From Clavelina lepadiformis (Eukaryota; Chordata; Ascidiacea; Aplousobranchia; Clavelinidae): DNA of 64,000 nt. A program made the position numbers and the translations under genes. Below are positions 27,845 through 43,564 of the stretch, piece by piece (position 1 is the first letter of the stretch; each line of letters opens with the position of its first letter). The notes under the pieces are model-generated. The model searched no databases. It was not told where the DNA came from and saw nothing but the letters and a program-made list of their open reading frames with translations. The stretch is taken from assembly GCF_947623445.1 (NCBI RefSeq), contig NC_135246.1, positions 17,777,856 through 17,841,855 of the forward strand, written 5' to 3'.

Positions 27845-29814
27845 AAATATTTCATTTTCTATGAACTTCTTTTTCCTTATATGCCTTTATTCGAAACAAT
27901 TGTTGTTTTTCTTGCCTTGATAGTTGTTGATATTCCGAGATAACGCTATTTTGGAATTTGCTTTTGCTATGCTTTTACTCGCTGGCTTTTTTCCCGGCTG
28001 CTCTTTTCTAACGCGTGGTGTGACTTTTTAGCTTTCTGCCTTTTGTTCTGCTGCTATGAGCTCACAATGCTTAAAAAACTTACTTCAAACATAGCGAACA
28101 GATCATGTTTTCAAATTTTTATTTGCTGTGTGTATGAAGCTTGTTAGCTATTAAAATGTTTCTATGTGATTGAAACTGGGTACCTTGTTTTCATAAAGCA
28201 ACTTAGTTATTTCTGTCCGGTAAAGATCAGCAAATGAGATTTTCAAATCCACGGTAAAAGATTTTTTTTTCATTTTGCGTTCAAACATGTCGGGTATCAG
28301 AGCTCGGGGAGTGAAAATTGAGGTAGAGTTGTTTCGGTCAACGAAGTTAACCTAACTATATTGCTGCTTGAAAAAGAAATTAGCAGAACTGATTATACTG
28401 TTGTAAGGTTTGGGTTTACGTCATATTTAACTTATCAACGCGCAGCATGACCATTAAAGTATATGCTGCTATATGAAATAAAAGCCGAGTGTACAGAAAA
28501 CGGGATCGGCCTGGCGATTTGATTTAGACAGCAAAGCAACGCAAATCGCAATGAAAGCGTGGATAAAGAATCCACATCGTGTATACTGTATAGAATGCCT
28601 AAGGCTTAGCTTCATTTTAGCACAAATAAATAAACATCAGAATCGTTCTTTTGGGGAACTTTTAGGAAACCTTACTTACTAAAGAGTTTTTCCGGATACT
28701 GTGGCTGTATATCTGAAGTTGTTAGCTGTTTTTAAGTTGGTGATGTCATTGATTACAGCCACAGGTCACAGATATATACGCAGTACCCTGATGTCGCTGT
28801 TTGCAATTAAATATTATACTCAGATGGCTTTGGTCAGTTTTAACGAATCTGACTTTGTTTGTTAGTTTTATTGGGGGATGACTCTGCTTATTAATAACCA
28901 ACTCATAAATAGCCACTACAATGGATATAAAGCTGTATGGAGGTTCTTTATTTATAACTTTCTGCTTAAACGAACAATTTATTTGCTCGAAACATAGGTG
29001 TTTCATAGGTGGGCAGTACCGTGGTACTATAGTATCGAATTACTGTATCACGGTACTTTTTCAGTACCGATACCGGTACCGTCGGTACTTTTGCAAAAAA
29101 GTACCAAATCTCTGTACCGAATTACTTTTTTCAAGAAATTCAGTTGGTCCCTGTACTCGGTACTTTTCACGTGATAATTTCAAAATCTTAACAAATATGT
29201 TTTCAAAAATACATGTTAATTAATCCTTAGTACTAATTTTAGCATATGTTGATCTTTTTTAATGTAGAAATGTCAAGTAAAATTGCAAGCGATTAACGTT
29301 ACATATGTTTTGACCTGGGGTAACTTTTACCGGGGGCATAACAGCGGTAAACATTACATTTGCAGCAGCATCTTTTACACAAAAAGTACCGGTACCGAGT
29401 ATCGAACTCCTTTTTTAAAATAGTACCGAATACCGGAACCGTCGATACATTTTTTGCCAAGTACCGGCACCGTTACCGACGGTACTTTCAAAGTACCGAC
29501 TGCCCACCTCTGCATAATTTCTTGAGAATACAAACATAAATTAACAAAAACAAAACACATATTTTAAAGTAGTTTAAAGTTTTTCAAATAATAAACCCAA
29601 GTGATTTTATAATTTTTTGCTTTCAAAAGGCTCGTTATTTTCCTGACATTTACTTTCCACACAAAACATGTGCGTTTCGGACCATTTATTATTATTGACG
29701 CAATGTAATCACGTGGTTTAAGATTTTCTGCAGCTTTCTCCATTTATTTGACCATGGTACCACTCAGGCAAGAAAAACCCAAACACAAGAATAAGGAAGA
29801 AGGCGTCTCTGGAG
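27845..29814. other. intergenic region between p53/p73 and the BTB gene
   Basis: No gene recognised. It contains the 509-bp hAT-like element at 29004-29512 and probably the promoter and 5' UTR of the BTB gene in its last 200 bp. Confidence 0.5.
29004..29512. mobile_element. non-autonomous hAT-like element (MITE), copy 1
   Basis: Imperfect terminal inverted repeats: left CATAGGTGGGCAGT, right end reverse-complements to CAGAGGTGGGCAGT. The subterminal regions are crowded with GGTAC/GTACCG repeats. Such GGTGGGC ends are typical of hAT-superfamily MITEs. No transposase is encoded. A clean 8-bp target duplication was not found, so the exact ends may be off by a few bases. A degenerate relative lies at 41899-42259. 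Confidence 0.65.
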
Positions 29815-32800
29815 ATGGCGGACAAAGTGGCAATAAGCCATGAACAGAACTTGGTAAGCAAGGGTATAGAGTAGAGTAGACTACTATAGGCCTAGGCCTA
29901 CCCTTCGTTAACATTTGCTTGACTCTTGTAGTTGCTTACAGTTATGTGTATTATGTTCAATTTTAATAGGCATTAAAGCTTCTTGAACAAAAGAACACTG
30001 GAAAATATTGTGATGTCTCAATTCGCATTGATAACAAACAGTTTTTGGCTCACAAGTGTGTGTTATCGGCTAGTTCTTCAAAATTGGATTTTCTCATGTT
30101 GGTAAGATCTTGTTTGATACTTTTACTACACAGCTGTTGTGTTAGTCTAAGTAAATTTGCCGGTACTAAAATATAGGCACCAAAATAATAATTTTAAAGT
30201 CTGGTTGGAATACCAATTTCTTGAAAATTTAGGTGTCCATCGATAATAATAATTCAGATTAATCATGTGTGTACCGATACCCCAGATTGCATTTCGTAGT
30301 TTGGTGTACATAATGAGTATGCCAAAGACATGCTATGCCACTCTTGTATCAAACCGAATTTACGAAGATCTTTGGCGTAACTTACATGGAATGCACCCTG
30401 TCCCATACCCAATTAGGTTATCAGTTTATTTTATACGACAAACTCAAAACTGGTCTTAATAATTTTCAAATGACATAAACATGTTACTGTTGCGAATGTG
30501 TTCTACAAACCACACCACATTCATGATAAACATCTGTCATAGTTAATATATCATGCAACTTCAAACGTATGCTTATCAACTGTCAGATGGAGCAGTATCG
30601 TTGTAACATCAAGCTTTCTCCTACATTTCTGTGACCTAATACCACAGTCAATCTGGGTTAAGTTGGGCTTCGTCATCTTACTTTCATTTCAGTCTAACTC
30701 AGTAGAGATTCCTTTTCTAACATGTGGTTCATTTCAGTTGGGTATTTTTTCCTTTTTGGTTTCACAGGTCTTGATTGTAGCGCAAGTGAAACATTCTTGC
30801 TTTCAAATTTAAAATGTGTAAAATCTGTATCCTTGGTATGCGTTTATTGGCAGCATTGGTGCTGCAATTTCATTTTTTTTTGATGTATTACCATGTTGCA
30901 AATTTTAGCCCTCTTGGCTCTAACAATTACAACCGTCTGCATTTTAGTTCTTATTTTTTCTTCAGGAAAGTTATTATTACGATGCTATTACCTATTGGTA
31001 TCATTAGGCATTTTGCTGGCATTACAATGGTATTATACTGTACAATATTGATGATGTTAATGATGACCTCAAAACTTATTGTGATTTTGGAAGAATTATT
31101 AAAGTAAAAGTTAACGAGTTTTTCATAGAACTTGTGTTTCTATTAACATACAAAAATTATTAAAAAAAGGTTAATTTGCTTGTGATTACTTTCTATCAAG
31201 TCTTATAACATTGTCTGTAGGAAGCCATTGGTCAAGGCAGCAGTAGCCAGGATCTTGAAGTAGAAATCAAAGGAATTAGTCCATTGGGCTTTGAAGTAAT
31301 TGTTACATAACTTAAAGTATAAACAGTTTTTTTTGTGGCATGTTACTGCATCGCATATACACTGCATTTTACACTTCACACTGCATTTTAGATAATAATA
31401 ATAACTTGGTCAAGGATGGATGTGTTTTATTTTATTTGATACGATACAGTATATGCCTGATTAAACATGAAAAAAAATGCTTTTCTTAAAGATTTTACTG
31501 GACTATTTTTACATGGGGAAGCTGAATGTGCAGCCACATAATATTCTCCCGGTTTACATGACTGCTGCGTACTTTGAGTTACATGGAGTGGTGGAACATT
31601 GCAACAATTACTTTCAATATTCTGTTGTTTCATCACCTCCTGGCTTTCAACCTAATAATCAAAGTTTATCTTCCATAAATCCAATGAAAAATATCACTGT
31701 TGGAATGGATGGTGATGAAGCAGTAGATAATGTTGATGAATGTACCACTACAGTTGAAACTGTAAGTTACTCTGCTGTAGAATAGTTGTTGTTGTTGCTA
31801 GTTAGCTAGAATAGTTGCTAGTTTTGGTTTTTAATTATATACATACTGTAGATAGGCCATAAAGTATGCTAAGGTTTATGTTCGAGTTGTGTTTAACTAT
31901 GACAATTTTATTTCCTTTCTATGTTACAGTCCTCCCCGTATGGGCCTAGTTGCATTTTGGAAATCGCCCTAAACGACCCTACAGTGTGAGTGCCCCTGTA
32001 CTAATAACAGTGATTCATTTGTAAGCAAGTCGCTCTAATACTTTATGCTTTAACAGTTCTGACGAAAACGGCGGTTCAACATTAGAAGAATACATGGACA
32101 TGCATAATTTGGCTGGCGAAGTAGAAAAATCCTTCTACAATTTGTTTACTCATACCTACTGAATATGATTTTATTTCCAACAAGTATCAGTAATGAAGTT
32201 GGTTGATATTCCTACACTAAGTGTCGTGAGTGAGCATCGATGCATTTGTAAGTTGTTGTCGGTAAAAACAGTTTTCATCAATTTCAGGTGAAACTACTTC
32301 GGCAGCAACAAAAGAAGTTGAAACGTCTGTTGGCACGACGATCTTCAATGAAACAGAAGAATGTTGGTTTAATGAAAGCCAGAGAAAAGCTTATTGCAGC
32401 CAGGCAAGCAAAAGAAAAACCAAGAATCTTCAATAATTGGCGTTATTTGTCACTTTCATCTCACTATTCTTGCTCTCCAGGAAAAAGAGAAAACCTGCTG
32501 GAACATCATCACATCCCAGTAAACAGGAAATAGAAAGTATGCTTGGGGAGCAGGATGTACGTAAAGAGCAAAATCTTTCATCATCGCGTTGTAATGATGT
32601 GGAAGTGATCACCATATTGACCTCAAGTGGAGAAGATGTAAGTTATTGTCGACGTGTCACATGCTGAAGGACTTCAAGTTTAATTTAGAGGATCTGGGAG
32701 ATATTATTTTATCCTGTTGTAGTAACATACTTAAATGTAAGATGAAATTAGTCACAAAGTGTTATTGTTTTAGGAAATTTTAGCTGCAAATGAATCTGCG

Positions 32801-34441
32801 AAAAGTGGACCTGATGAGAATTCTGGTGACGACATTTATGTTCAATCTTTATATGAAAAATATTCTATTCTCAGGGTAAATTTTGCAGTTTCCTTCGAGT
32901 TGCACCCATACAAGATTTGCATCCATGCCAATTGTAAACAATTTTATTTTTATGACAAATAATCATCATATATCAGTCATCATAAGTTAACCCTACAAGA
33001 TGATAATTTCAATTAAACCAGTTAGAAAGTGTCACCACATAAGAAATAATGCAATACTGTGGTCACCAAATTTTTGTCAGTTTTCATTGTGAAAGAGTCA
33101 GTTAACTTAGTATGGAATTTTAGATCATACAGTCTACCTAGTGTAAGTGTATGTTTCTGTGTTACATCAGGAAGCTCCCATCAAAACAACCTGCAGTGTC
33201 GACACGCTTTTAGCTACTAGAAAAACTCGGAAAAACAAGTTAAAAGTGCAAACAACCTTCTCTGTAAGCAACTTACTATTGACGTAGTTAATTCAAGTTT
33301 TCATTATAACTTTATTTTAACAGCAAATTTTTGTTTTCTGCGTGAAGTTGCGTTATTACAAGTAAATTTAAGTTTATTTCATCGAACATTTCTTTGTACA
33401 GAGTATACTGAACCAAGTATTAGCAACAACAGAAATTGAAGATCCTTCTGATCCAAACATAGAGGACGCATCTTCATTAGTAAGCTTGTTGTTTCCCTTT
33501 GAAGTATGATAAATCGACCTACAAATACTTAATAAGTACGTTTGTATAATTCATTAACAGTCAATCGACTGTATCAGCTATTTTGCTGATTAATCGGTAT
33601 CCGGCTTTTGTTCCATTAATTATTTCATTAAAAGGCCATTTCTAAAATTGCCATACCATGTGTAAATTCTCATAACACACTTGCTGTAATCTATTCTGTA
33701 ACTTCACTTGGCTGTTTTCTAAAAAATGCTTCTGCTATAACTGCTATGCTGCCATATAAATTTCTTGCACACTTTGCGACAAATGAGTCCTTTGAACTGC
33801 ACTGGATTGAACTTGAATTCCAATTTTACGCACGAATGACGTCAACTTTGTTATTCTCGCAAATACGCGTCATGCAGGCATATTCTTCGAATCTTTTGTT
33901 TTGCACAAAATTTAAAAAGCACCTACAAAACCTTAACTTTTCGGTTGCTTGATGGTTTCGATTTGCACGATCGTCAAAACATATTTTACTTACCTAAATC
34001 CTTTTCAAATTTTGCGCATCCCAAACTAAAACTATTGTTAAACAAATTGAAAAATGAAATACTTTCGATCGAAAAAGATGAAAAAGTACGATTGTGTAAC
34101 CGAAGTTCTGGATACCTGTATTTTTGGTTGTATCCATGGCTATTGTTGTATTGCTCATAAACAATGATGTTGCGCTCATGCTGTAGTTGCTAGCTCGTAT
34201 TTTATATTCTTCCAAGGTAATGGACAGATTTGAGTTATTGCGGAAACACTCCATCAACCCCAAAGTAAAAAACAAAGTCATGAACCGGCTGAAACAAGCG
34301 ACCACAAATAGAAGATCGAAAACCCGAAAAGGAAAAGGTCAGTGCGAAATAGTTGGCAGTGTAAATTTAAAATCGCCAGAAGCTGTTATCAAAAACATTT
34401 TCACTGCAGGAAAAGCTCGGTCGAGTAAAGGAGGGAGTTAG
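29815..34441 (+). CDS. BTB/POZ-domain protein with uncharacterised C-terminal region
   Basis: Exons 29815-29853, 29970-30101, 31221-31295, 31492-31761, 31930-31985, 32057-32120, 32288-32403, 32481-32637, 32774-32875, 33171-33263, 33402-33479, 34217-34441; about 468 aa. Residues 14-120 form a BTB/POZ fold: LLEQKNTGKYCDVSIRI, the AHKCVLSASS signature, then GFEILLDYFYMGKL and a late helix ending HCNNYF. BTB domains dimerise and recruit partners such as cullin-3 or corepressors. The rest is acidic or Ser-rich with basic patches (KKRKPAG, RKTRKNK, RRSKTRKGKGK) suggesting nuclear entry. No zinc fingers, Kelch or BACK domain were seen. The seventh exon needs a GC donor (CAG|GCAAGC) to stay open; reading exon 6 through its donor gives an early stop at 32160-32162 (a possible short isoform). 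An upstream ATG at 29754 is in another frame. Gene, strand and BTB domain are firm; exons 5-8 are less so. Confidence 0.8.
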
Positions 34442-34830
34442 CAGCTGGCGGGGCAAGGGTTTGTTTTAACCCAATTTTAATGAAAAACAACAAAGTAGCG
34501 CATCAAACCCGGGTTTATGAGCTTCAAGAAAGCCTGGAGGTGAAGCATGACTTCTACCATCACTTCAGTTCAGTATTGGCGTTCCTGTTTAGCGTTTACT
34601 TGCAAAAAGATTATTGTCCGGTATCCAGATTTGTCCTGAAACGAAAACGAGGTATTCTGCGATAACATATTGTTTTTAATCACTCCACCGCTATCCGACA
34701 ACATCTCCAACGGCTGTCAGTTTCTCGATTGACTGGTGTTGTGGCATGTAGCGAACAACACTGAACGCTTTGTTTTGGTTTTAACTCCACCGTATCTTGT
34801 CATGCTTTGGCGTATTGCATTGCACTGTAT

Positions 34831-34836
34831 AATAAA
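34831..34836 (+). terminator. probable poly(A) signal of the BTB gene
   Basis: AATAAA 390 bp after the BTB gene stop codon; first good match downstream. Confidence 0.5.
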
Positions 34837-37800
34837 ATTTCAGGACGTTTCTCATTCTGCTCTTGTATAAGGGAAGATGCTACTGTTACTTTAGAAACTT
34901 TAGAATCTTAGCCGATTTAGGCTTGATGGTGATATAGGTATCAAATTTGTGTGAAGTTGAAATGCGTGTGTTTATTGTCTTTCTGGCCGCTTCAAACTAC
35001 AGCGAAATTAATAACTAACCGAAATTACGGAGTTAGTTATAAACTGGAATAATACTCACAAGCGTAGCTTCTTAATCCACTGCAAGTCGCTTATTCTTAA
35101 CTCGCGGTTATACGAATTGATAATTAATAGTAAAAAGATGTCGTTAGTGGCTATAGCATTAAGTTATTTAATCAAGTTGATACTGGTATATGAATGGTAA
35201 TGAAGTGTGAAACTGAAAGATTCGGATTCGTGACGATACGCATAACTAGATTTTGATTTTAATGCAAATCCGAATTTGCTGACTTTTCTCAAAATACTTG
35301 AGAACCTTAAAAATTATGCTTTCGCTTTTCGGTGAAAGAAACAAATTAATGGTTAGTTTGTAAGGTTAATTATTAACCCGTTTTCGCCTATATTCCTATA
35401 TCAAAAACACTCTCAATCATACCCCTGTATTTACGCTGCGGTAGACCATTCTACGAATAACTTTGCATTACGCTGTGCAACTCTTGCTTCATTCAAAATT
35501 GCCAGGTATTTCGCTTGTACGATTTGGCACATTCCTAATATACAACTGCTAAAGGTCCAATAAAAATTACGCTTGTCGTTACTATGATATTTGTTTGCAT
35601 TTTTCATTGCATGATAACACGGGTCTTTTATGCGTTGTGGTTTGACAAGAGATTGCAATGCAGGTGAGTTTTCGATTGGTGCAAGTCCTTATAAATCAGT
35701 TAATTTTACAAGTAGTGGGTCCATCTATTACGAAAAGCTTAGTCAAAGCATACGTAGGAATCCTTGCATACGAATAAAAACGCAACTTGTGACGTTTGAA
35801 GTGTTATCTGGATCGGTGTTTCCATCCAAAACCCTATAAAAATAAAATGCATTTTATGAAAACCTTCAATAATCACGACCGTATAATAATGCATGTTGTG
35901 TGTGAATAGTATGTCTTGTTCAAAAAACAATAAAAATTTAAATGCAGCAATAAAATTTTGAGCTAAAAAGATAAGACATCAAGATTTGGTGAACTATCAG
36001 CTGAAGTTCGTTTGGTCACGTGAATATGATGCATGAAGGATTTCTTGTCGGAAAATTCCACCCTAAATTGAAATCATTGTGCACAGTGTTTTATAATTCT
36101 TGCTTTGTTTTTATATTTTGTAGGCCTACTTTTCTGAATGGGTTGGCTAGTAATGTATGTAATGATCTAAAGTGACAGTGAGAGCATGCTGGTATGTGGC
36201 TAGATATAGTACGGTAAGCTACATCAGCGTATTTCATAACAATACCGGTAGTTTCCTTATATCATGCTAAGACAATTAAGGCTGGCTTTGATGTAAACGG
36301 TGATTAATTAATTCATTTATTTTTGGCCTAAAATGTCGGGGAACAAAAATTGTGCTGACGCAGGTGGTCGCACACATATAAGCAATAACGATATATTTAG
36401 CACAGGGTCAGGCAAATATTGCAAAACCAGACAAAAACTTGCATTACAATAGCATAACAGTGAATAATGTGAACAAAATAACCATAAGATGGACTAGGAA
36501 TCAGATTGCATTTGCAGCTCATTTTCCTGCCTTTTCATTTATGCCGTTGGCTGCATTATCACATACAGCAGACCCAGTCTGAAGAGTTGGTAAGATCACA
36601 CTCAAGTGCAGTTAGATATGTACGAGGTTGGAATATTTGCGAAGGGTACGGAAGATTAAAATTATTTATGCGTATAATGGCTATTTCTTTATTTTGTTGC
36701 ACGGAGGATTTCTCTATGATTTATTGTGAGTTTTTAGCAGACAAGCTGACTGAGTCTTGCTAAAGCATGAAAACTCACACTCGGCAGCCTGCTTGTACAC
36801 ACACTTCAAGTGCACTCTTAAATCTTTTGCGCACCCAAGATCTTGTCGAAAAAAGGGCAAAAAATGCAGTTCTGCATTATAAATTCTGTCTAGGCAGGCT
36901 AGGGTTACTGATTTTGTCAAATTATTAGTCTAATAAAGGTTGTGCTTTACAGACTACACTGGAATATATGAGCTTCAGATCGTTATAAATGTCAATATGA
37001 CGTTGGTCGAATACTGCAGTGGCATAATAATGGAAAAAGCATAATTTTTTACTGTAACATTTCTCATTTATGGCACGTATATATGTATTGCAAAATGAAA
37101 TATCTGGACAAATGCACAATACAAGGGAAACATTTTTCTGGCTACTCAATCGCAACATGATGATGATAATGTTTCAGTTTTATTATAATTGCCTCAGAGG
37201 CTGGAAAGTGTCAAGTCCCTCTTAAAAATAACAACTTGATATCGTCTCCCTTTAACTTCACAAGTTTAGACTTAATGTGAAAGAAAATATGACAGTTTTC
37301 ATGTAAATTGTGCACATTCAGTGTGCAGCAACTTCTAAGATAGGCTTGACTTCCTGATTAATTTAAATTTTGCCTTGTAAGTTGATGCAGTGTGGTCCAA
37401 AACTGCATTTGAGGAGAACACTGCGGGGTGCAAATAGGGGAAAGTCCAATGTTAGCAAATGACTGAGTTTACTGTTCTAATCGATTTGATGCTTCACTGC
37501 ACCACTAATAACGCACTCCTTGATACTATCTATACTTGTTTACGACGGTGTTCGAAACATAAAGTCATTTCATGTATGTATCGCCACACAATGCTGTGAC
37601 ATTAACTGAAAAAAGGCATTATCACCCCATAATAATCGCATATTGGCTCACAGTTCAATTATGTGCGACTTATCTCGTGCTGTGGCTAATGCAACCTATT
37701 TAAATAAAATGCAGCTGTATTTTCCTGTAAACGGGAAAACACAGCATACCAACGGGTCGTACAAAATCTGTCCGTTGGCCACGTGCGGCCTGCGTGCCAG

Positions 37801-38181
37801 GGTTTGGACCTCCCTGAGTTAAGGCATAGGGAAGAAACAATATTTAAAGTTAACAACATAATACTCACACTCCACGAACACCCTTTGAGAGCAATTGAAA
37901 TTTCAATAATATGGGGATCACGATTTTCACGTAAAAGATATTTCGTAGTTTAATGAGGACAATGTAGAATACAGTCCTTTGAAATAAAAACGGTTGGTAA
38001 CCCTAAATATCAGTCCGAAATATTTCACCCTTTTTACTGTTGTCAGGCAGATATAGAAACAAGTTTTTATGCTATATGCGCTGGCCATTTTATTTATCTT
38101 TCTCTCAAACTTAGGTGCAATGTACAGCCACCAGTGTCTTTTTAGCTTAAGTGAGGTTAGTTGTTTTAATTGTGCGTCGAA
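34837..38181. other. intergenic region between BTB gene and SPOP
   Basis: No protein gene recognised. It holds the hAT-like element at 37388-37816. A segment at 36518-36589 bounded by TTTGCAG and GTAAGAT looks like a non-coding exon and could be 5' UTR of SPOP. The SPOP promoter must lie in this stretch or shortly upstream of its ATG. Confidence 0.4.
37388..37816. mobile_element. non-autonomous hAT-like element with near-complete 8-bp target duplication
   Basis: Left end CAGTGTGGTCCAAA; the right end reverse-complements to CAGGGAGGTCCAAA. The flanks are AGTTGATG (left) and AGTTAAGG (right), matching at 6 of 8 positions, as expected for an old hAT 8-bp target site duplication. The right subterminal GC-rich tract (TGCGGCCTGCG) resembles hAT ends in other animals. 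429 bp, no coding capacity. Confidence 0.6.
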
Positions 38182-42516
<4,335 letters not shown>

Positions 42517-43179
42517 CGGCGGTAATCTCGTCGTAACGCAAATGTATTAAGTTGTGTTCGTGCCCGAGCAGAGAACCTTGGAAGGGTTGGCGGGAGCTGG
42601 TGTTGATTAACGCATGAAGAAACTTTTTTACTACCATTCTGGGACTCCTACTTCCGGCTGTTTTAGTCTTCGAGCACAGTATTTGAAACTTAACGAAGTT
42701 TACATTGATAATGATGAATAGCAAATATTATTTCAGCATTTGCCGACAGAGACATTTGCACGCTTTGAAATATACAATATACGCGCCTTGTCCGGTTGTC
42801 TTAACGATTGCTTGGTTCATTAGCTTGCACTTTTATCCTTTTCCTGTGTTTATTGGATTAAAACTTGTATTATGGTCGGGTACCGTAGAAACGGGTTATA
42901 TTGCTGGGGAAATGACTCCTAAATATTGTCATATGGACTGGTTACGCTTGAAACTTTTGTTTTGATTTGCCGTTTTCGCTTTCAATGAAATTGTTTTGTT
43001 TTACATTTTTAGTAACTGTGCGTTTGAACTTGTATTAACCCGTATTGACCTTTGCCTTGTGTGTCGTTTTGAACTTCGTCACAAACGGCTCTTGTCTTTA
43101 TCAAAAGATTAGGTCAGCGTATACGATGCTGTTTGTTGTAATAGGCTATGGTATATTATAAAATTAGGCCACGAATTGA

Positions 43180-43185
43180 AATAAA
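43180..43185 (+). terminator. probable poly(A) signal of SPOP
   Basis: AATAAA 664 bp after the SPOP stop; a second one lies at 43247-43252. Both precede the convergent HSF5-like gene, whose stop is at 43565. Confidence 0.45.
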
Positions 43186-43564
43186 TGGTGGCAAAATATA
43201 GAAAAGGAAAGAAGTGTAGCAGGAATAATGAATATACAGTAGAACAATAAATAGATTTGGATAAATACTAAAACACCCAATCACAGTTCAATGCTTTTCA
43301 CCGCATTTTCGATATGTATCGATTGCCGACTTGCTTCTAGGATTTCTTGAGCAGTGTTAGTGCTATACAGGGAAGAGTAATTAAGTTTCTGTAGTGATTG
43401 ATGCTCTTTGCTGCTGCCTGCAAACGAGCGAACGCATCAATGTGCGCATATTTTAACCGTATTTTGTACATTTGTAATACACCTAACATACCTGTTTAAT
43501 ACCTTGCTCTTATTTATGCTTTGAATTACTGTTTTAATTGAAAGCATCGTTGAAAGACAACCCT

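Noticed and set aside
36518..36589. Candidate non-coding first exon of SPOP
   Set aside because: Has acceptor- and donor-like borders but no evidence links it to SPOP; kept only as a remark.
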